DNA of 52,663 nt from CAYQMF01 sp964418595. Its GTDB lineage: Bacteria; Planctomycetota; UBA1135; UBA2386. The position numbers and the translations under genes were made by a program. The notes under the pieces were generated by a model. It was not told where the DNA came from. It saw nothing but the letters and a program-made list of their open reading frames with translations, and ran no database searches. Below are positions 1 to 8,842 of the stretch, in pieces (within the stretch, counting starts at the first letter, position 1; the number at the start of each line of letters is the position of its first letter). Location of the stretch: contig CAYQMF010000036.1 of assembly GCA_964418595.1 (NCBI GenBank), forward strand, positions 1-52,663, in the 5' to 3' direction.

Positions 1-1019
1 CGATGAGCGACGAGAGCATCATCGTGAAGGGCAACGGCACGATCTTCCTCGGCGGGCCGCCGCTGGTGCGCGCCGCGACCGGCGAGGTCGTGTCGGCCGA
101 GGACCTCGGTGGCGCCGACGTGCACACGCGGCTCTCCGGCGTCGCCGACCACTTCGCCGAGGACGAGCCGCACGCGCTGCAGCTCTGCCGCACGGTGGTC
201 GGCCACCTGAACACCCGGAAGCCGCGCACCGTCGCGCTGCAGGCGCCCGAGGACCCGCTCTACGACGCCGAGGAACTGCTCGGTGTGTTGCCCCGGGACA
301 CACGCACGCCGTACGACGTGCGCGAAGTGATCGCGCGGCTCGGCGACGGCAGCCGCCTGCACGAGTTCCAGGCCCGCTCCGGCACGACGCTGGGCACGGG
401 CTTCGCGCACGTGCATGGCATGCCGGTCGGCATCGTCGCCAACAACGGCATCCTGTTCTCGGAGAGCGCGCTGAAGGCCGCGCACTTCGTCGAGCTGTGC
501 TGCCAACGCAAGGTGCCGCTCTTGTTCCTGCAGAACATCACCGGCTTCATGGTCGGTCGGAAGTACGAGACCGGCGGCATCGCCAAGGACGGCGCGAAGA
601 TGGTGCAGGCGGTCGCGACCGCGCAGGTGCCCAAGCTCACCGTGATCGTGGGCGGGTCGTTCGGCGCCGGCAACTACGGCATGTGCGGGCGCGCGTACCA
701 GCCGCGCTTCCTGTTCATGTGGCCCAACGCGCGCATCTCGGTGATGGGCGGGGAACAGGCGGCCGGCGTGCTCGTGACGGTGAAGAAGGACCAGCTCGAA
801 GCCAAGGGCGAGAAGCTGTCCGAGGCGGACGCGGAGGCGATCGCCGCACCCATCCGCGAGAAGTACGAGCACGAGGGCAACCCGTTCTATTCGTCGGCGC
901 GCCTGTGGGACGACGGGATCGTCGACCCGCGCCAGACGCGCGACGTGCTCGCGCTGGCGTTGTCCGCGGCGCTCAACGCACCGATCGAGGACTACCGGGC
1001 GCCGGTGTTCCGGATGTGA
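1..1019 (+). CDS. mccB: Acyl-CoA carboxylase carboxyltransferase (beta) subunit, methylcrotonyl-CoA type, 5'-truncated by the window edge
   Basis: This biotin-dependent carboxyltransferase moves CO2 from carboxybiotin to an acyl-CoA, most likely 3-methylcrotonyl-CoA in leucine breakdown, together with a biotinylated alpha subunit that is not in this window. The 338 visible residues match the C-terminal two thirds of a family about 535 residues long. The ATG at 3 aligns inside the family, so it is an internal Met and the gene begins upstream. Seen: an AEDLGGADVHTR stretch early on, CCQRKVPLLFLQNITGFMVG (acyl-CoA/biotin site), GGSFGAGNYGMCGRA, and WPNARISVMGGEQAA, which are hallmarks of methylcrotonyl/geranyl-CoA carboxylases. 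Propionyl-CoA carboxylases usually carry a DVPGF motif where this one has NITGF. The end at SAALNAPIEDYR...FRM is the normal family end. Family is certain; exact substrate is inferred. Confidence 0.93.
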   Translation, partial: MSDESIIVKGNGTIFLGGPPLVRAATGEVVSAEDLGGADVHTRLSGVADHFAEDEPHALQLCRTVVGHLNTRKPRTVALQAPEDPLYDAEELLGVLPRDTRTPYDVREVIARLGDGSRLHEFQARSGTTLGTGFAHVHGMPVGIVANNGILFSESALKAAHFVELCCQRKVPLLFLQNITGFMVGRKYETGGIAKDGAKMVQAVATAQVPKLTVIVGGSFGAGNYGMCGRAYQPRFLFMWPNARISVMGGEQAAGVLVTVKKDQLEAKGEKLSEADAEAIAAPIREKYEHEGNPFYSSARLWDDGIVDPRQTRDVLALALSAALNAPIEDYRAPVFRM

Positions 1020-1037
1020 ACGACCCCGGTCCCCGCG

Positions 1038-2513
1038 CTACCAGCCGCGCGGGCAGATGTTGAGGTCGATGCGCTCGGTCGACGTCCAGTTGCCGGCGCG
1101 GAAGATGAAGGCATCCGCGGTGAGGTTGCCCACGACCCACGGTGCGATTCCGAACGCGATCGTGCTGGTGCCGCCGACGGGTGCCGGCATGAAGAACTGC
1201 GCGAGGATGGGGAAGGTGTCGAGCTTGCAGGCCAGGTTGAAGGGCAGCGGCAGGTTCGCGGCGGGCGCGGGGCCGAGCAGCGTGACGGCGAGGTCGCCGG
1301 CCTGCATGCCGAGCAGCGAGAAGCCGGTGTTGCGGCCGCTCACCGGGCCGCCGTTCACGAGCAGGCGGATCGCCGTGCAGTCCATCGGCCCGTTGAACCC
1401 GAACCCCGCCTCGGGCACGAAGCCGAGCGTGTCGGCGGTGCCCTGGTGCAACACGCTGAGCGCGAACTGGCCATTCACGTAGGCGCCGACGGCGCCACCG
1501 GCGAGTCCGCCCGCGACGTTGGGTGCGTCGCCGGGGATCTGCACGTCGCCGGAGCGGCTCCACACGACGTTCCCGTAGGTCGCGGGCGAGAGGCTGCAGA
1601 TGGTCAGCTTGTTGAGGCCGACACCCGGGCATGCGTGTTGGGTCTGGCCGAACACGGCGATGTAGGGCGAAGTCCCGTACCAGAACGCGGCGATGCCGTA
1701 CGCCGAACCCGGGTTGGCGATCACGGGGCGCGCGGTCCGCGCCGCCACCAGGGTGCGCAGGTTGACGTCCCACTCCTCGATCCCGTTGGCGAAGTCGCAC
1801 ACGTACACGCGGATCTCTTCGTTTCGGTTGGGCAGGGTCTTCGGCACGATGCCGATGGCGCGCGTCGTCGCGGCGCCGTAGGCGGCGAGGTTCACGCTGC
1901 CGACCCACGCCTCGGCCTTGGCGTCGAGGATGTGGATGTTGCGCCCCTCGTCGCCGAACAGGCACACGGCCATGTCCTGCTGCGTCACGGAGTCGGTGTA
2001 GATGTAGCCCTCGCCGTCGCGATGGCCCCAGAACGCGGAGACCAACCCCGGCGCGGCGGCGATGGCGCGGTTGCCGGCGACGATCGGCATGGAGCCGAGG
2101 TCGCTGTCGAAGACGTACACGCGCTGCGCGTTGGCACCGCCGGCGGCGCCGGAGAAGAACCACTTGCGCGTGCGGCCGCCGACGTCGGGGTAGTCGACCC
2201 ACGCCACGCCGACGACGCGGATGTCGCCGGTCGGCGTGGTGACGTCGAAGGGTGTCGCGCAGCGCGCGCAGTCGAGGACCGCTGCGGGATCGACGGTGGC
2301 TGGCGCGGCGGGTCCCACATCGGCGGCGGGCAGCGACGCGTCGGCAGCGAGCACGGCGGGGCGGAGGTGGTGGGGGCGCGCGGCCGCTCTCGGGGCCAAC
2401 GGCGCCGCGGCGGTCGCGGCGCTGCCGCCGGGGGTTTCGGCGACCTGGGCGGGTGCGGTCGCAGCGAGCATGGAGCCGAGGAGGACGGACGGGAGGAGGA
2501 AGAGACGCGACAT
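1038..2513 (-). CDS. Secreted protein of unknown function with a shared C-terminal module
   Basis: 491 residues with a clear Sec signal peptide (MSRLFLLPSVLLGSMLAATAPAQ, cleavage after APAQ). The first ~380 mature residues contain repeated short strands ending in phrases such as VYVFDSDLG and RVYVCDFANGIEEWDVN, suggesting a beta-propeller-like fold; I do not recognise a named family. The last ~110 residues (LPLPFNLACKLDTFPI ... STERIDLNI) resemble the C-termini of the proteins at 10920-13292 and 20878-22347, so this may be a lineage-specific module. The ATG at 2513 has GAGG about eight bases upstream, which supports this start. It is convergent with the carboxyltransferase (18-base gap) and divergent from the ArsR gene. 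Function unknown; export is well supported. Confidence 0.8.
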   Translation of the reverse strand: MSRLFLLPSVLLGSMLAATAPAQVAETPGGSAATAAAPLAPRAAARPHHLRPAVLAADASLPAADVGPAAPATVDPAAVLDCARCATPFDVTTPTGDIRVVGVAWVDYPDVGGRTRKWFFSGAAGGANAQRVYVFDSDLGSMPIVAGNRAIAAAPGLVSAFWGHRDGEGYIYTDSVTQQDMAVCLFGDEGRNIHILDAKAEAWVGSVNLAAYGAATTRAIGIVPKTLPNRNEEIRVYVCDFANGIEEWDVNLRTLVAARTARPVIANPGSAYGIAAFWYGTSPYIAVFGQTQHACPGVGLNKLTICSLSPATYGNVVWSRSGDVQIPGDAPNVAGGLAGGAVGAYVNGQFALSVLHQGTADTLGFVPEAGFGFNGPMDCTAIRLLVNGGPVSGRNTGFSLLGMQAGDLAVTLLGPAPAANLPLPFNLACKLDTFPILAQFFMPAPVGGTSTIAFGIAPWVVGNLTADAFIFRAGNWTSTERIDLNICPRGW

Positions 2514-2716
2514 GATCAGGACCTCGTGGGGTGGAGAGTGGAGGCGGCGGTTTGCCGCTCACCCGACAAGGCGCAGGTCGCGGGGTCGGTGTCGGATGCG
2601 CGTTGCCGATTTCGTCGCGAGCCGGCGCGCTCCCGGTTCCCAGGGCGCGGGGCCCGGGTCTGCAAGGCCGCGGCGTGCCGCCATCCCGAAACCCCTGTGC
2701 GGAAACACCCTGCGCC

Positions 2717-2736
2717 TTGACAAAATTAGTTGTCAA
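2717..2736. promoter_or_regulatory. Palindromic operator overlapping the promoter of the ArsR gene
   Basis: A perfect 7-base inverted repeat, TTGACAA and TTGTCAA, separated by 6 bases, forms an AT-rich island in very GC-rich DNA. Its left arm contains a consensus -35 hexamer TTGACA (2717-2722). A 17-base spacer leads to GACGAT (2740-2745), and the ATG follows 8 bases later at 2754. A dimeric ArsR-type repressor bound here would block its own promoter. The inference is autoregulation of the ArsR-SRPBCC operon. Confidence 0.7.
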
Positions 2737-2753
2737 AGGGACGATCCCGCCCG

Positions 2754-3371
2754 ATGCACGACGTCGAGGTCATCGAAGACCCGGCCGCCGCGGCCGCCGC
2801 CCTGGACCCCGCGCGCAGCCGTCTGCTCGCCGAGCTGAAGCAGCCGGCCAGCGCCGCGACGCTCGCGCAGCGCCTCGGGCTCGCGCGCCAGAAGGTGAAC
2901 TACCACCTGCGCACGCTCGAGGCGCACGGACTGGTGCGCGAGGTCGAGCGCCGCCGCTGGGGCGGCATCACCGAGCGCCGTCTCGTCGCGACCGCCGATT
3001 CGTACCTGGTCTCGCCGGCGGCGCTCGGACCGGTCGGCAGTGATCCCGCGCGCGCCGCCGATCGGCTGTCGGCGAGCTACTCGATCGCGCTCGCCGCGCG
3101 CGTCGTGCGCGAGGTGAGCCAGCTCGCGCAGCGCGCCGCCGACACCGACAAGCGCCTGCCCACGCTCTCGATCGACACCGAGATCCGCTTCCGCAGCGCT
3201 GCCGAGCGCGCCGCGTTCAGCCAGGAGTTGGCTGCGCACGTCGCCGCGCTCGCCGCGCGCTACCACGACCCGGCCGCGGCCGCCGGCCGCGCCCATCGCC
3301 TGGTCGTGCTCGCCCACCCGCTCGGATCGTCCGAGCAAGATCCCTCCTCGCAACCCGAGTCCCCATCATGA
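2754..3371 (+). CDS. ArsR-family winged-helix transcriptional regulator
   Basis: 205 residues from the ATG at 2754. A TTG at 2730 would extend the protein, but it lies inside the operator palindrome, so it is unlikely. The N-terminal winged helix-turn-helix spans about residues 15-80 (LLAELKQPASAATLAQRLGL, then QKVNYHLRTLEAHGLV), typical of ArsR-like repressors. No cysteine metal site is visible, so this is not a classic arsenic or zinc sensor. The rest is alanine-rich and helical, probably dimerisation. Its stop overlaps the start of the SRPBCC gene (ATGA at 3368), so the two are translationally coupled. ArsR plus SRPBCC/AHSA1 is a common two-gene unit in bacteria. The palindrome at 2717-2736 is the likely binding site. 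Confidence 0.88.
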   Translation: MHDVEVIEDPAAAAAALDPARSRLLAELKQPASAATLAQRLGLARQKVNYHLRTLEAHGLVREVERRRWGGITERRLVATADSYLVSPAALGPVGSDPARAADRLSASYSIALAARVVREVSQLAQRAADTDKRLPTLSIDTEIRFRSAAERAAFSQELAAHVAALAARYHDPAAAAGRAHRLVVLAHPLGSSEQDPSSQPESPS

Positions 3372-4201
3372 GCGTCAAGAAAGAAGCGTCCGGGCGCCGC
3401 AGCGTCCAAGTCGAAGTCGAAGTCCCCGGCACCCCCGAGCAGGTGTGGGCCGCGATCGCCACCGGTCCCGGAATCTCGACGTGGTTCGTGCCGACCGAGG
3501 TCGACGGTCGCGTCGGCGGCAAGATCGCCTGCGACTCCGGGGGCGGCATGGTGTCGAGCGCGTCGATCACCGAGTGGGATCCCCCGCGTCGCCTCCTCGC
3601 GAACGATCCGACGTGGCTCCAGGGTGGGCCGCCGGTCGCGACCGAGTGGACCGTCGAGGCCCGGGCCGGCGGCACATGCATCGTGCGCGTGGTGCACAGC
3701 ATGTTCGCCAGCACCGACGACTGGGACGGCCAGTTGGAAGGCACCGAGACCGGTTGGCCGAGCTTCTTCCGCGTGCTGCGCTTCTACCTCACGCATCACC
3801 GCGGCCAGCGCAGCACTTCGATCCAGGCGATGGCGATGGGCTCCGGATCGTTCGATGCGATGTGGGCCACGCTCACGCGCGCGCTCGGCGTGCCGGCGCC
3901 GAAGCCGGGCCAGAAGCTCGAGGTCCGCGCAGAGGGTGCTGCCCCGCTCGCCGGCGTCATCGAACGCGTCGATCACGTTGGGCACGGGCACGGGTTGGAC
4001 GTGCGGCTCTCCGGTCCCGCGCCGGGTGTGCTCCTCACCGGCGCGCACGACTGCGGCGGGATGCTGATGGCGACGCTGCAGGTGTACTTCTTCGGCGACC
4101 GCGCCGAGGCCGCCGCGCGCGACCGCGCGAAGTGGCAGGCGTGGCTCGGCGGCGTGTTCCCACAACAGGCTGCCCCGGCGGCGGAGAACGCGGGGTCCTG
4201 A
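3368..4201 (+). CDS. SRPBCC/AHSA1-family (START-like) ligand-binding domain protein
   Basis: 277 residues. The first ~165 form an SRPBCC (Activator of Hsp90 ATPase 1-like) fold: VEVEVPGTPEQVWAAIATGP (strand 1 and first helix), ISTWFVPTE, GGKIACDSGGG, WDPPRRLLAN, EWTVEARAGG, and a long C-terminal helix near TGWPSFFRVLRFYL. These proteins form a hydrophobic cavity for small ligands; the ligand cannot be told. Residues ~175-277 look like a second, poorer domain. The gene overlaps the ArsR gene by four bases, so it is co-transcribed and likely repressed by it. It converges on the WD40 kinase gene with nine bases between the stops; a weak 5-base stem (4198-4214) contains both stop codons. Confidence 0.85.
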   Translation: MSVKKEASGRRSVQVEVEVPGTPEQVWAAIATGPGISTWFVPTEVDGRVGGKIACDSGGGMVSSASITEWDPPRRLLANDPTWLQGGPPVATEWTVEARAGGTCIVRVVHSMFASTDDWDGQLEGTETGWPSFFRVLRFYLTHHRGQRSTSIQAMAMGSGSFDAMWATLTRALGVPAPKPGQKLEVRAEGAAPLAGVIERVDHVGHGHGLDVRLSGPAPGVLLTGAHDCGGMLMATLQVYFFGDRAEAAARDRAKWQAWLGGVFPQQAAPAAENAGS

Positions 4202-4210
4202 CGCGCCGTG

Positions 4211-7200
4211 TCAGTTCCCCTTCGCCAGTAGCTCTTCGAGCAGACGCTGCGTGAGCGGGTCGGTCGCGAGTTGCCCGCTTGCCAGGGCATCGAACTCGGC
4301 GCGCGCGAGGTCCGCGGCTCGCGTGTCGCCCAGGGCGCGGTGCGCAACGGTCTGCACGAAGCACGCCACGGAGCGAAGCTCCGGCGGCAGGGCGAGATCG
4401 GGATCGCGCAACGTCCGGATGGCGTCCTGGAACTCGCCGAGGCGAACGTGCACGAGGCTCAGCGCGACGGTGGCGAACGGACCGTGCACGTCGGTGTTGC
4501 GCGCGCGGCCGAACGTCGAGAGCGTGTCACGGCACACGACGAGGTCGTCGCGGACCAACGCGGCGCTCGCGACCGACGTGCCGAGACGCATCGCGTGCGT
4601 CGCGAGGTAGTACAGCCCACCGCTCGGGAGCGCCGCGAGGGCGATGGCCTTGAACTCGGGGCTGAGGTCGCCGCGCGCTTCGATCGCCCGGTGAGCGGCG
4701 GGACTCCAGACCAGTCGCTCCAGCGTCCGCGCCGCCAGTTCCCGACCGGCGGCTGCACGGACCCGCGCGAGGTCCTTGGTCAGCGTGGCGGGCACGTCCC
4801 CGGTCGCCTGCGGTCGCGCGTACAGGATGCGCGCCGAGCCGCGGTCGCAGTTGATCGCCAGCCAGTCGTTGTCGGGGCTGACCGCGATCTTCCAGATGCC
4901 GAGCGCAGGTTGGCGGAACTCGACGACCAGTTCGAGTTCGCGCCGATCCCAGAAGCCGACGCGGCCGTCCTGCGACCCGGTGACGAGCCGGTCGGCGCCC
5001 AACGTCGCCATCGTGATGAAGTAGTTGGGGCAGGGTTGCTGCTGCAGGATGGCACCGGTGCGTCGATCGCGCCGCACCAGCGCACGCCGTTCGGATGTCA
5101 GCAACGTGTCGTCGTCGAGGAGGAGCGTGCTGATCGGGGCCTTGGTCGTGACGAGCGCGCGCGTGCTCGTGAGGTCGGTCGGCGTCTCGACGATGCGGCC
5201 GTCGCGACCACAGGAAAGGAGCGTGTCGGTCGCCGCGTCGAGGACCAGACCGTAGATCTCCCCTTCGTGCGCCTGGACGTTGCCGAGGACGCGGCCGGCG
5301 AGGACATCGATCGCCACGACGTGACCGCCTCGACCCGCGACGAACACGCGCCTGCCCGTCGCGTCTGCGACCATGTGATGGCAGTGGCCCGCGACCTCCG
5401 GAAACGCGATGTCGCGCAGCGTCGAGCCGGTCGCGAAGTCCAGGACCCGGACCATGGCGTGGAACGACGCGACCACGGCCCTGCTGGCATCGGCGAGGGC
5501 GAGCGAGTTGATCCAGTGCGAATGGCCGGTCTGCCAAAGCACGAGCCCCGTGTCGGGATCGATCCGGCGCACCACGGCGTCCTGCGTCCCCACCACGAGT
5601 GAGCCGTCGGGGCCGACCGCGAGGCTCGCCCCGGACTCGGTGCGCAGGTTCAGGGAATCGGGAGCGAGGTACGGACTCCACAACCGCACCGTCCCGTCTT
5701 CACCGCCCGTCACCAGGAGGTCGGCCTCCGTGCCGATGGCCAGGGCCTGCGCCGGGCCAGCGTGTCCATAGAGCGTGCGCTCGAGCCGTCCGCCACGGAG
5801 CGCGAACACGAGCACTTCGCCCGTCTCACAGCCGGCGACCAGGTGGCTCCCATCGCGGGTCAAGGCCACGTCGCGAACGACGCGTCCACCCGTGTGCAGC
5901 GCCTGCGTGGTGGCACCCGGAGTCGGCTCGGCCCAGCTCAGGTGGCCAGTCGCGTCGGCGCTCGCCAGGCGATGCAGACCCGGCTGCACGCACAGACTGG
6001 TCACCTCGTGCGGAATCAGGAGCTGGGCGAGGCACGCTCCGGTCGCCGTGTCCCACACGGCCACACCGCCGATGGCCAGAGGCGCGACGAGCCGTGTCCC
6101 GTCGGTCAGCGCAAAACCCATCGGCAGATCGGTGGTCGGATCCAGGCGGACCTCGCGCTGCGCCGCGAACGTCGTCGCATCGAGCACGCTGAGCCGGCCC
6201 CCGCCATGGTCGCAGGTGATGCCGGTCGCCGCCGGATGCACGAAGGGCGCGTCGCGTGACGCTGCGGGTACTCGTTCCCGCAAGAGGGCGCCGGTCGCCA
6301 CCGAGAAGACGCGGACCTGGCCGCCGGCGACGGAGAAGAGTTCGCTGGTAGCGGCATCGAACTCCAACTGCCCGATCGGTTGTTCGCCGGCCTGCAGCGT
6401 GTGCAGCCTCGTCCCCGTCGTCGCGTCGAAGACGGCGATCTCGCCCGCGTTCGAGCCCGAGGCGACGCGGGTGCCGTCGCGTGCGATCGCCACCGCCGTC
6501 ACCTCCGCGCGATGCGCACGCAGCGTCAGCAGGCTGCCGTGCAGGGCGAGGTCGAGGTGTCGCCACTCGAAGCCGCGTGCGGCCGTCGGGCAGGCGTCCA
6601 GGCGTCGCCGCGCCTCCGGCCCGTTGCCGGCCAGGAGGGCCGCGTTGGCGGCGGCGAGGTTGGCGCCGTACTCGCGTCGCTGGGCGAGCCGCTCCGCTTC
6701 GACGGCGCGGTCGCGCTGCGCGGCGATCGCCAGCGACACGATGAGCGGCCCGCCCACGACAGCGAGCGTCGTGAGCAGCGTCGCCGTCGCGGCCACCGGG
6801 TGACGCCGCGACCAGCGCACGGCCGCGCGCCACACGCCGGCCGGTCGCGCCGCGATCGCCCGGTGCTCCAGAATCGCCGCGAGGTCGGCGGCGAAGTCGG
6901 TCATGTGCTGGTAGCGCCGGCGCGGGTCGACATCCATCGCCACGCTGCACAGCAGCGCGACATCGGCGCCGACCGTGGAGTTGCGCCGCCGCACCGGCAC
7001 GGCCTTGCCGGCGAGGATGTTGGCGCGCGTCGTCTCCGCGCTCGGCGACTCGAAGGGGGAGGCGAGCGTGAGCAGCTCGTAGAGGCACACGCCGAGGGAG
7101 TACACGTCGGTGCGGGGATCGATCGCAGCCTGCTCGCCGCGCACCTGTTCGGGGGCCATGTAGGGGAGCGATCCGAGGAACGCGCCCGACCGCGTCATCC

Positions 7201-8002
7201 GGTCCGTGCCTTCGGCGACGGCGAGGCCGAAGTCGATCACGACGACGCGCCCCTCCGGCGTGACCATGAGGTTGGACGGCTTGATGTCGCGATGGACCAC
7301 GCCGCGCGCGTGCGCGTGGGCGAGAGCCTCCGCGGCAGCGAGCACGAGGCGCAGGCAGACCCGAGCCCACGGCCCGGAGAAGAGTTCGGACGTGCCCGTC
7401 TCGACCGCGCGCGCCGCCCGCTGCCGCAGGCAGTCGGCCAGGTCGCCGCCGGTGAGCTTGCCGAGGGGGCGCTGCGCGAGTGTTGCGATGACCTGATCGA
7501 GGCTCACGCCGGCGACGTGTTCCATCGCGAAGTACGGCACGCCCTCCGCTTCGCCGACCTGGTGGATCTGCACGCACCCCGGGTGCTCGAGGCGTGCGAC
7601 CGCCTCCACCTCGCGCCGGAAGCGCTCGCGCGCGTCGGCGAAGTACAACCGCTCCGGCCGGATCAGCTTGAGCGCGACGTTGCGGCCGAGGTCCCGGTGG
7701 CGCGCCAGGTACACGACGCCCATCCCGCCGCCACCCAGGCGCTGCACCAGGCGGTACGGACCGAAGGTCTCGGGGAAGGCCTCGTCGCCGATCGGCCCGG
7801 GTTCGACCGCGTCGGTGATCCCCATCCGCGCGAGGATCGCGAAGCGCCGGCGCAGCTCCGGGGCGAGGGCCGCCTGCTCGGCGCACAGCGCGTCGAGGCC
7901 ACGACTCCACTCGGTTGCGGGTCGCGCCAGCAGGTCGGCGAGCAGCGTGTCGGTCTGATCCATCGGCACAGCGGAGGAATGCGGGTCGCCAGCGTCCGTC
8001 AC
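4211..8002 (-). CDS. Transmembrane Ser/Thr protein kinase with C-terminal WD40 repeats
   Basis: 1,263 residues from a GTG at 8002; an ATG at 7963 (residue 14) is an alternative start. The Hanks-type kinase domain (about 82-380) is intact: glycine loop GGGGMGVVYLA (90-100), Lys112 in ALKLI, catalytic Asp239 in HRDIKPSN, Asp257 in DFGLA, and the APEQ activation-segment end. A single membrane segment follows at ~403-427. WD40-like repeats then fill about 475-1090 (for example HRAEVTAVAIARDGTRVASG and LLVTGGEDGTVRLWSP). A helical tail of ~150 residues ends the protein. Kinase-WD40 fusions are frequent in Planctomycetes. The starts of this gene and the ECF sigma gene lie 33 bases apart on opposite strands, suggesting one regulatory unit; phosphorylation of the sigma factor is inferred only. 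Confidence 0.93.
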   Translation of the reverse strand: MTDAGDPHSSAVPMDQTDTLLADLLARPATEWSRGLDALCAEQAALAPELRRRFAILARMGITDAVEPGPIGDEAFPETFGPYRLVQRLGGGGMGVVYLARHRDLGRNVALKLIRPERLYFADARERFRREVEAVARLEHPGCVQIHQVGEAEGVPYFAMEHVAGVSLDQVIATLAQRPLGKLTGGDLADCLRQRAARAVETGTSELFSGPWARVCLRLVLAAAEALAHAHARGVVHRDIKPSNLMVTPEGRVVVIDFGLAVAEGTDRMTRSGAFLGSLPYMAPEQVRGEQAAIDPRTDVYSLGVCLYELLTLASPFESPSAETTRANILAGKAVPVRRRNSTVGADVALLCSVAMDVDPRRRYQHMTDFAADLAAILEHRAIAARPAGVWRAAVRWSRRHPVAATATLLTTLAVVGGPLIVSLAIAAQRDRAVEAERLAQRREYGANLAAANAALLAGNGPEARRRLDACPTAARGFEWRHLDLALHGSLLTLRAHRAEVTAVAIARDGTRVASGSNAGEIAVFDATTGTRLHTLQAGEQPIGQLEFDAATSELFSVAGGQVRVFSVATGALLRERVPAASRDAPFVHPAATGITCDHGGGRLSVLDATTFAAQREVRLDPTTDLPMGFALTDGTRLVAPLAIGGVAVWDTATGACLAQLLIPHEVTSLCVQPGLHRLASADATGHLSWAEPTPGATTQALHTGGRVVRDVALTRDGSHLVAGCETGEVLVFALRGGRLERTLYGHAGPAQALAIGTEADLLVTGGEDGTVRLWSPYLAPDSLNLRTESGASLAVGPDGSLVVGTQDAVVRRIDPDTGLVLWQTGHSHWINSLALADASRAVVASFHAMVRVLDFATGSTLRDIAFPEVAGHCHHMVADATGRRVFVAGRGGHVVAIDVLAGRVLGNVQAHEGEIYGLVLDAATDTLLSCGRDGRIVETPTDLTSTRALVTTKAPISTLLLDDDTLLTSERRALVRRDRRTGAILQQQPCPNYFITMATLGADRLVTGSQDGRVGFWDRRELELVVEFRQPALGIWKIAVSPDNDWLAINCDRGSARILYARPQATGDVPATLTKDLARVRAAAGRELAARTLERLVWSPAAHRAIEARGDLSPEFKAIALAALPSGGLYYLATHAMRLGTSVASAALVRDDLVVCRDTLSTFGRARNTDVHGPFATVALSLVHVRLGEFQDAIRTLRDPDLALPPELRSVACFVQTVAHRALGDTRAADLARAEFDALASGQLATDPLTQRLLEELLAKGN

Positions 8003-8021
8003 GGTCGGTCTCGGGGATGGC

Positions 8022-8027
8022 TAGGAT
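8022..8027 (+). promoter_or_regulatory. Candidate -10 element TAGGAT of the ECF sigma gene (leaderless type)
   Basis: TAGGAT in the context GGCTAGGAT lies 8 bases before the ATG at 8036, and no Shine-Dalgarno is visible. It matches TAGACT before the kinase at 17886 and TAGAGT before mdh, both also preceded by GGC. Transcription would start at or next to the ATG. Confidence 0.45.
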
Positions 8028-8035
8028 CTTCTGCG

Positions 8036-8647
8036 ATGACCGCCGCGGCCGACGACGACCAACGGACGAAAGCGCTGGCGACCCGGGCATCGCAGGGGGA
8101 CACGAACAGCATCGAGGAGCTGCTGGTCACCTATCTGCCGCGACTGCACGCGTTCATCCGGTCGCAGGTCGATGGCCGCTTGCGGCTACGGGAATCGATC
8201 TCCGACCTCGTGCAGTCGACGTGTCGCGAGGTCGTCGAGGCGGGGCCCGACTTCGAGTGGCAGGGCGAGGCGCGCTTCCGGGGCTGGTTGTTCACGACGG
8301 CGCTGAACAAGATCCGCATGCGCCTGCGCCACTACGCGGCGCAGAAGCGGAAGGGTACGCCTGGGGACGTCGACGCCGAGGCACTCCCCGACCCGCACGC
8401 CGCCGCGAACTCGCCGAGCCGGGTCGCCTTGGGCAACGAGTTGGGGGCGACGATGGAGGCGGCGATGGAGGCGTTGCCGGAGGACTACCGGGAGGTCGTG
8501 GCGCTGAGCCGCCTCGCCGGCCTGCCGCACGCGGAGGTGGCGCGCGTCATGGGACGAAGCGAGGGCGCGGTCCGCATGCTGCTGTCGCGCGCGCTCGTGG
8601 AACTGGTCGCGCAGGTCGATCGGATCGAGGGACGGGACAGGGCATGA
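8036..8647 (+). CDS. ECF-family RNA polymerase sigma factor
   Basis: 203 residues. Sigma-70 region 2 lies at about 25-105 (YLPRLHAFIRSQVDG, SDLVQSTCREV, FRGWLFTTALNKIRMRLRHY), and region 4 at about 145-195 (LPEDYREVVALSRLAGLPHAEVARVM...GAVRMLLSRALVEL), a helix-turn-helix that reads -35 elements. There is no anti-sigma gene beside it; instead it is divergent from a kinase-WD40 gene with 33 bases between starts. ECF factors paired with Ser/Thr kinases are known in Planctomycetes, where phosphorylation is thought to replace anti-sigma control. The ATG at 8036 is chosen because the family start and the -10-like TAGGAT lie there; the open frame continues far upstream but is antisense to the kinase. 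Confidence 0.93.
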   Translation: MTAAADDDQRTKALATRASQGDTNSIEELLVTYLPRLHAFIRSQVDGRLRLRESISDLVQSTCREVVEAGPDFEWQGEARFRGWLFTTALNKIRMRLRHYAAQKRKGTPGDVDAEALPDPHAAANSPSRVALGNELGATMEAAMEALPEDYREVVALSRLAGLPHAEVARVMGRSEGAVRMLLSRALVELVAQVDRIEGRDRA

Positions 8648-8842
8648 GGCCCCGGGCTCCCGGCGCGATCCGGAGACACGCCGCGGGCAGCTTGCTCGAT
8701 CTAGCGCTCCGTGGCCGCACGGGATGATGTCGTTGGACTTGGGCATCAGGCGATTGCCTTGCAACGCGGTCGTCCGGGCGGCGCTGGGGGTGCTGCCTTC
8801 CTGTCCCCATCCCTTCCCGCGCCAACCTGCCGAGCACCTTTC

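Noticed and set aside
4198..4214. CTGAC/GTCAG hairpin between the SRPBCC and kinase genes as a terminator
   Set aside because: Stem of only five bases with no T tract on either strand; may be a chance result of the two stop codons.
8711..8842. Upstream extension of the gene at 8843
   Set aside because: The extra 44 residues are not hydrophobic or conserved-looking and would bury the signal peptide that starts at 8843.
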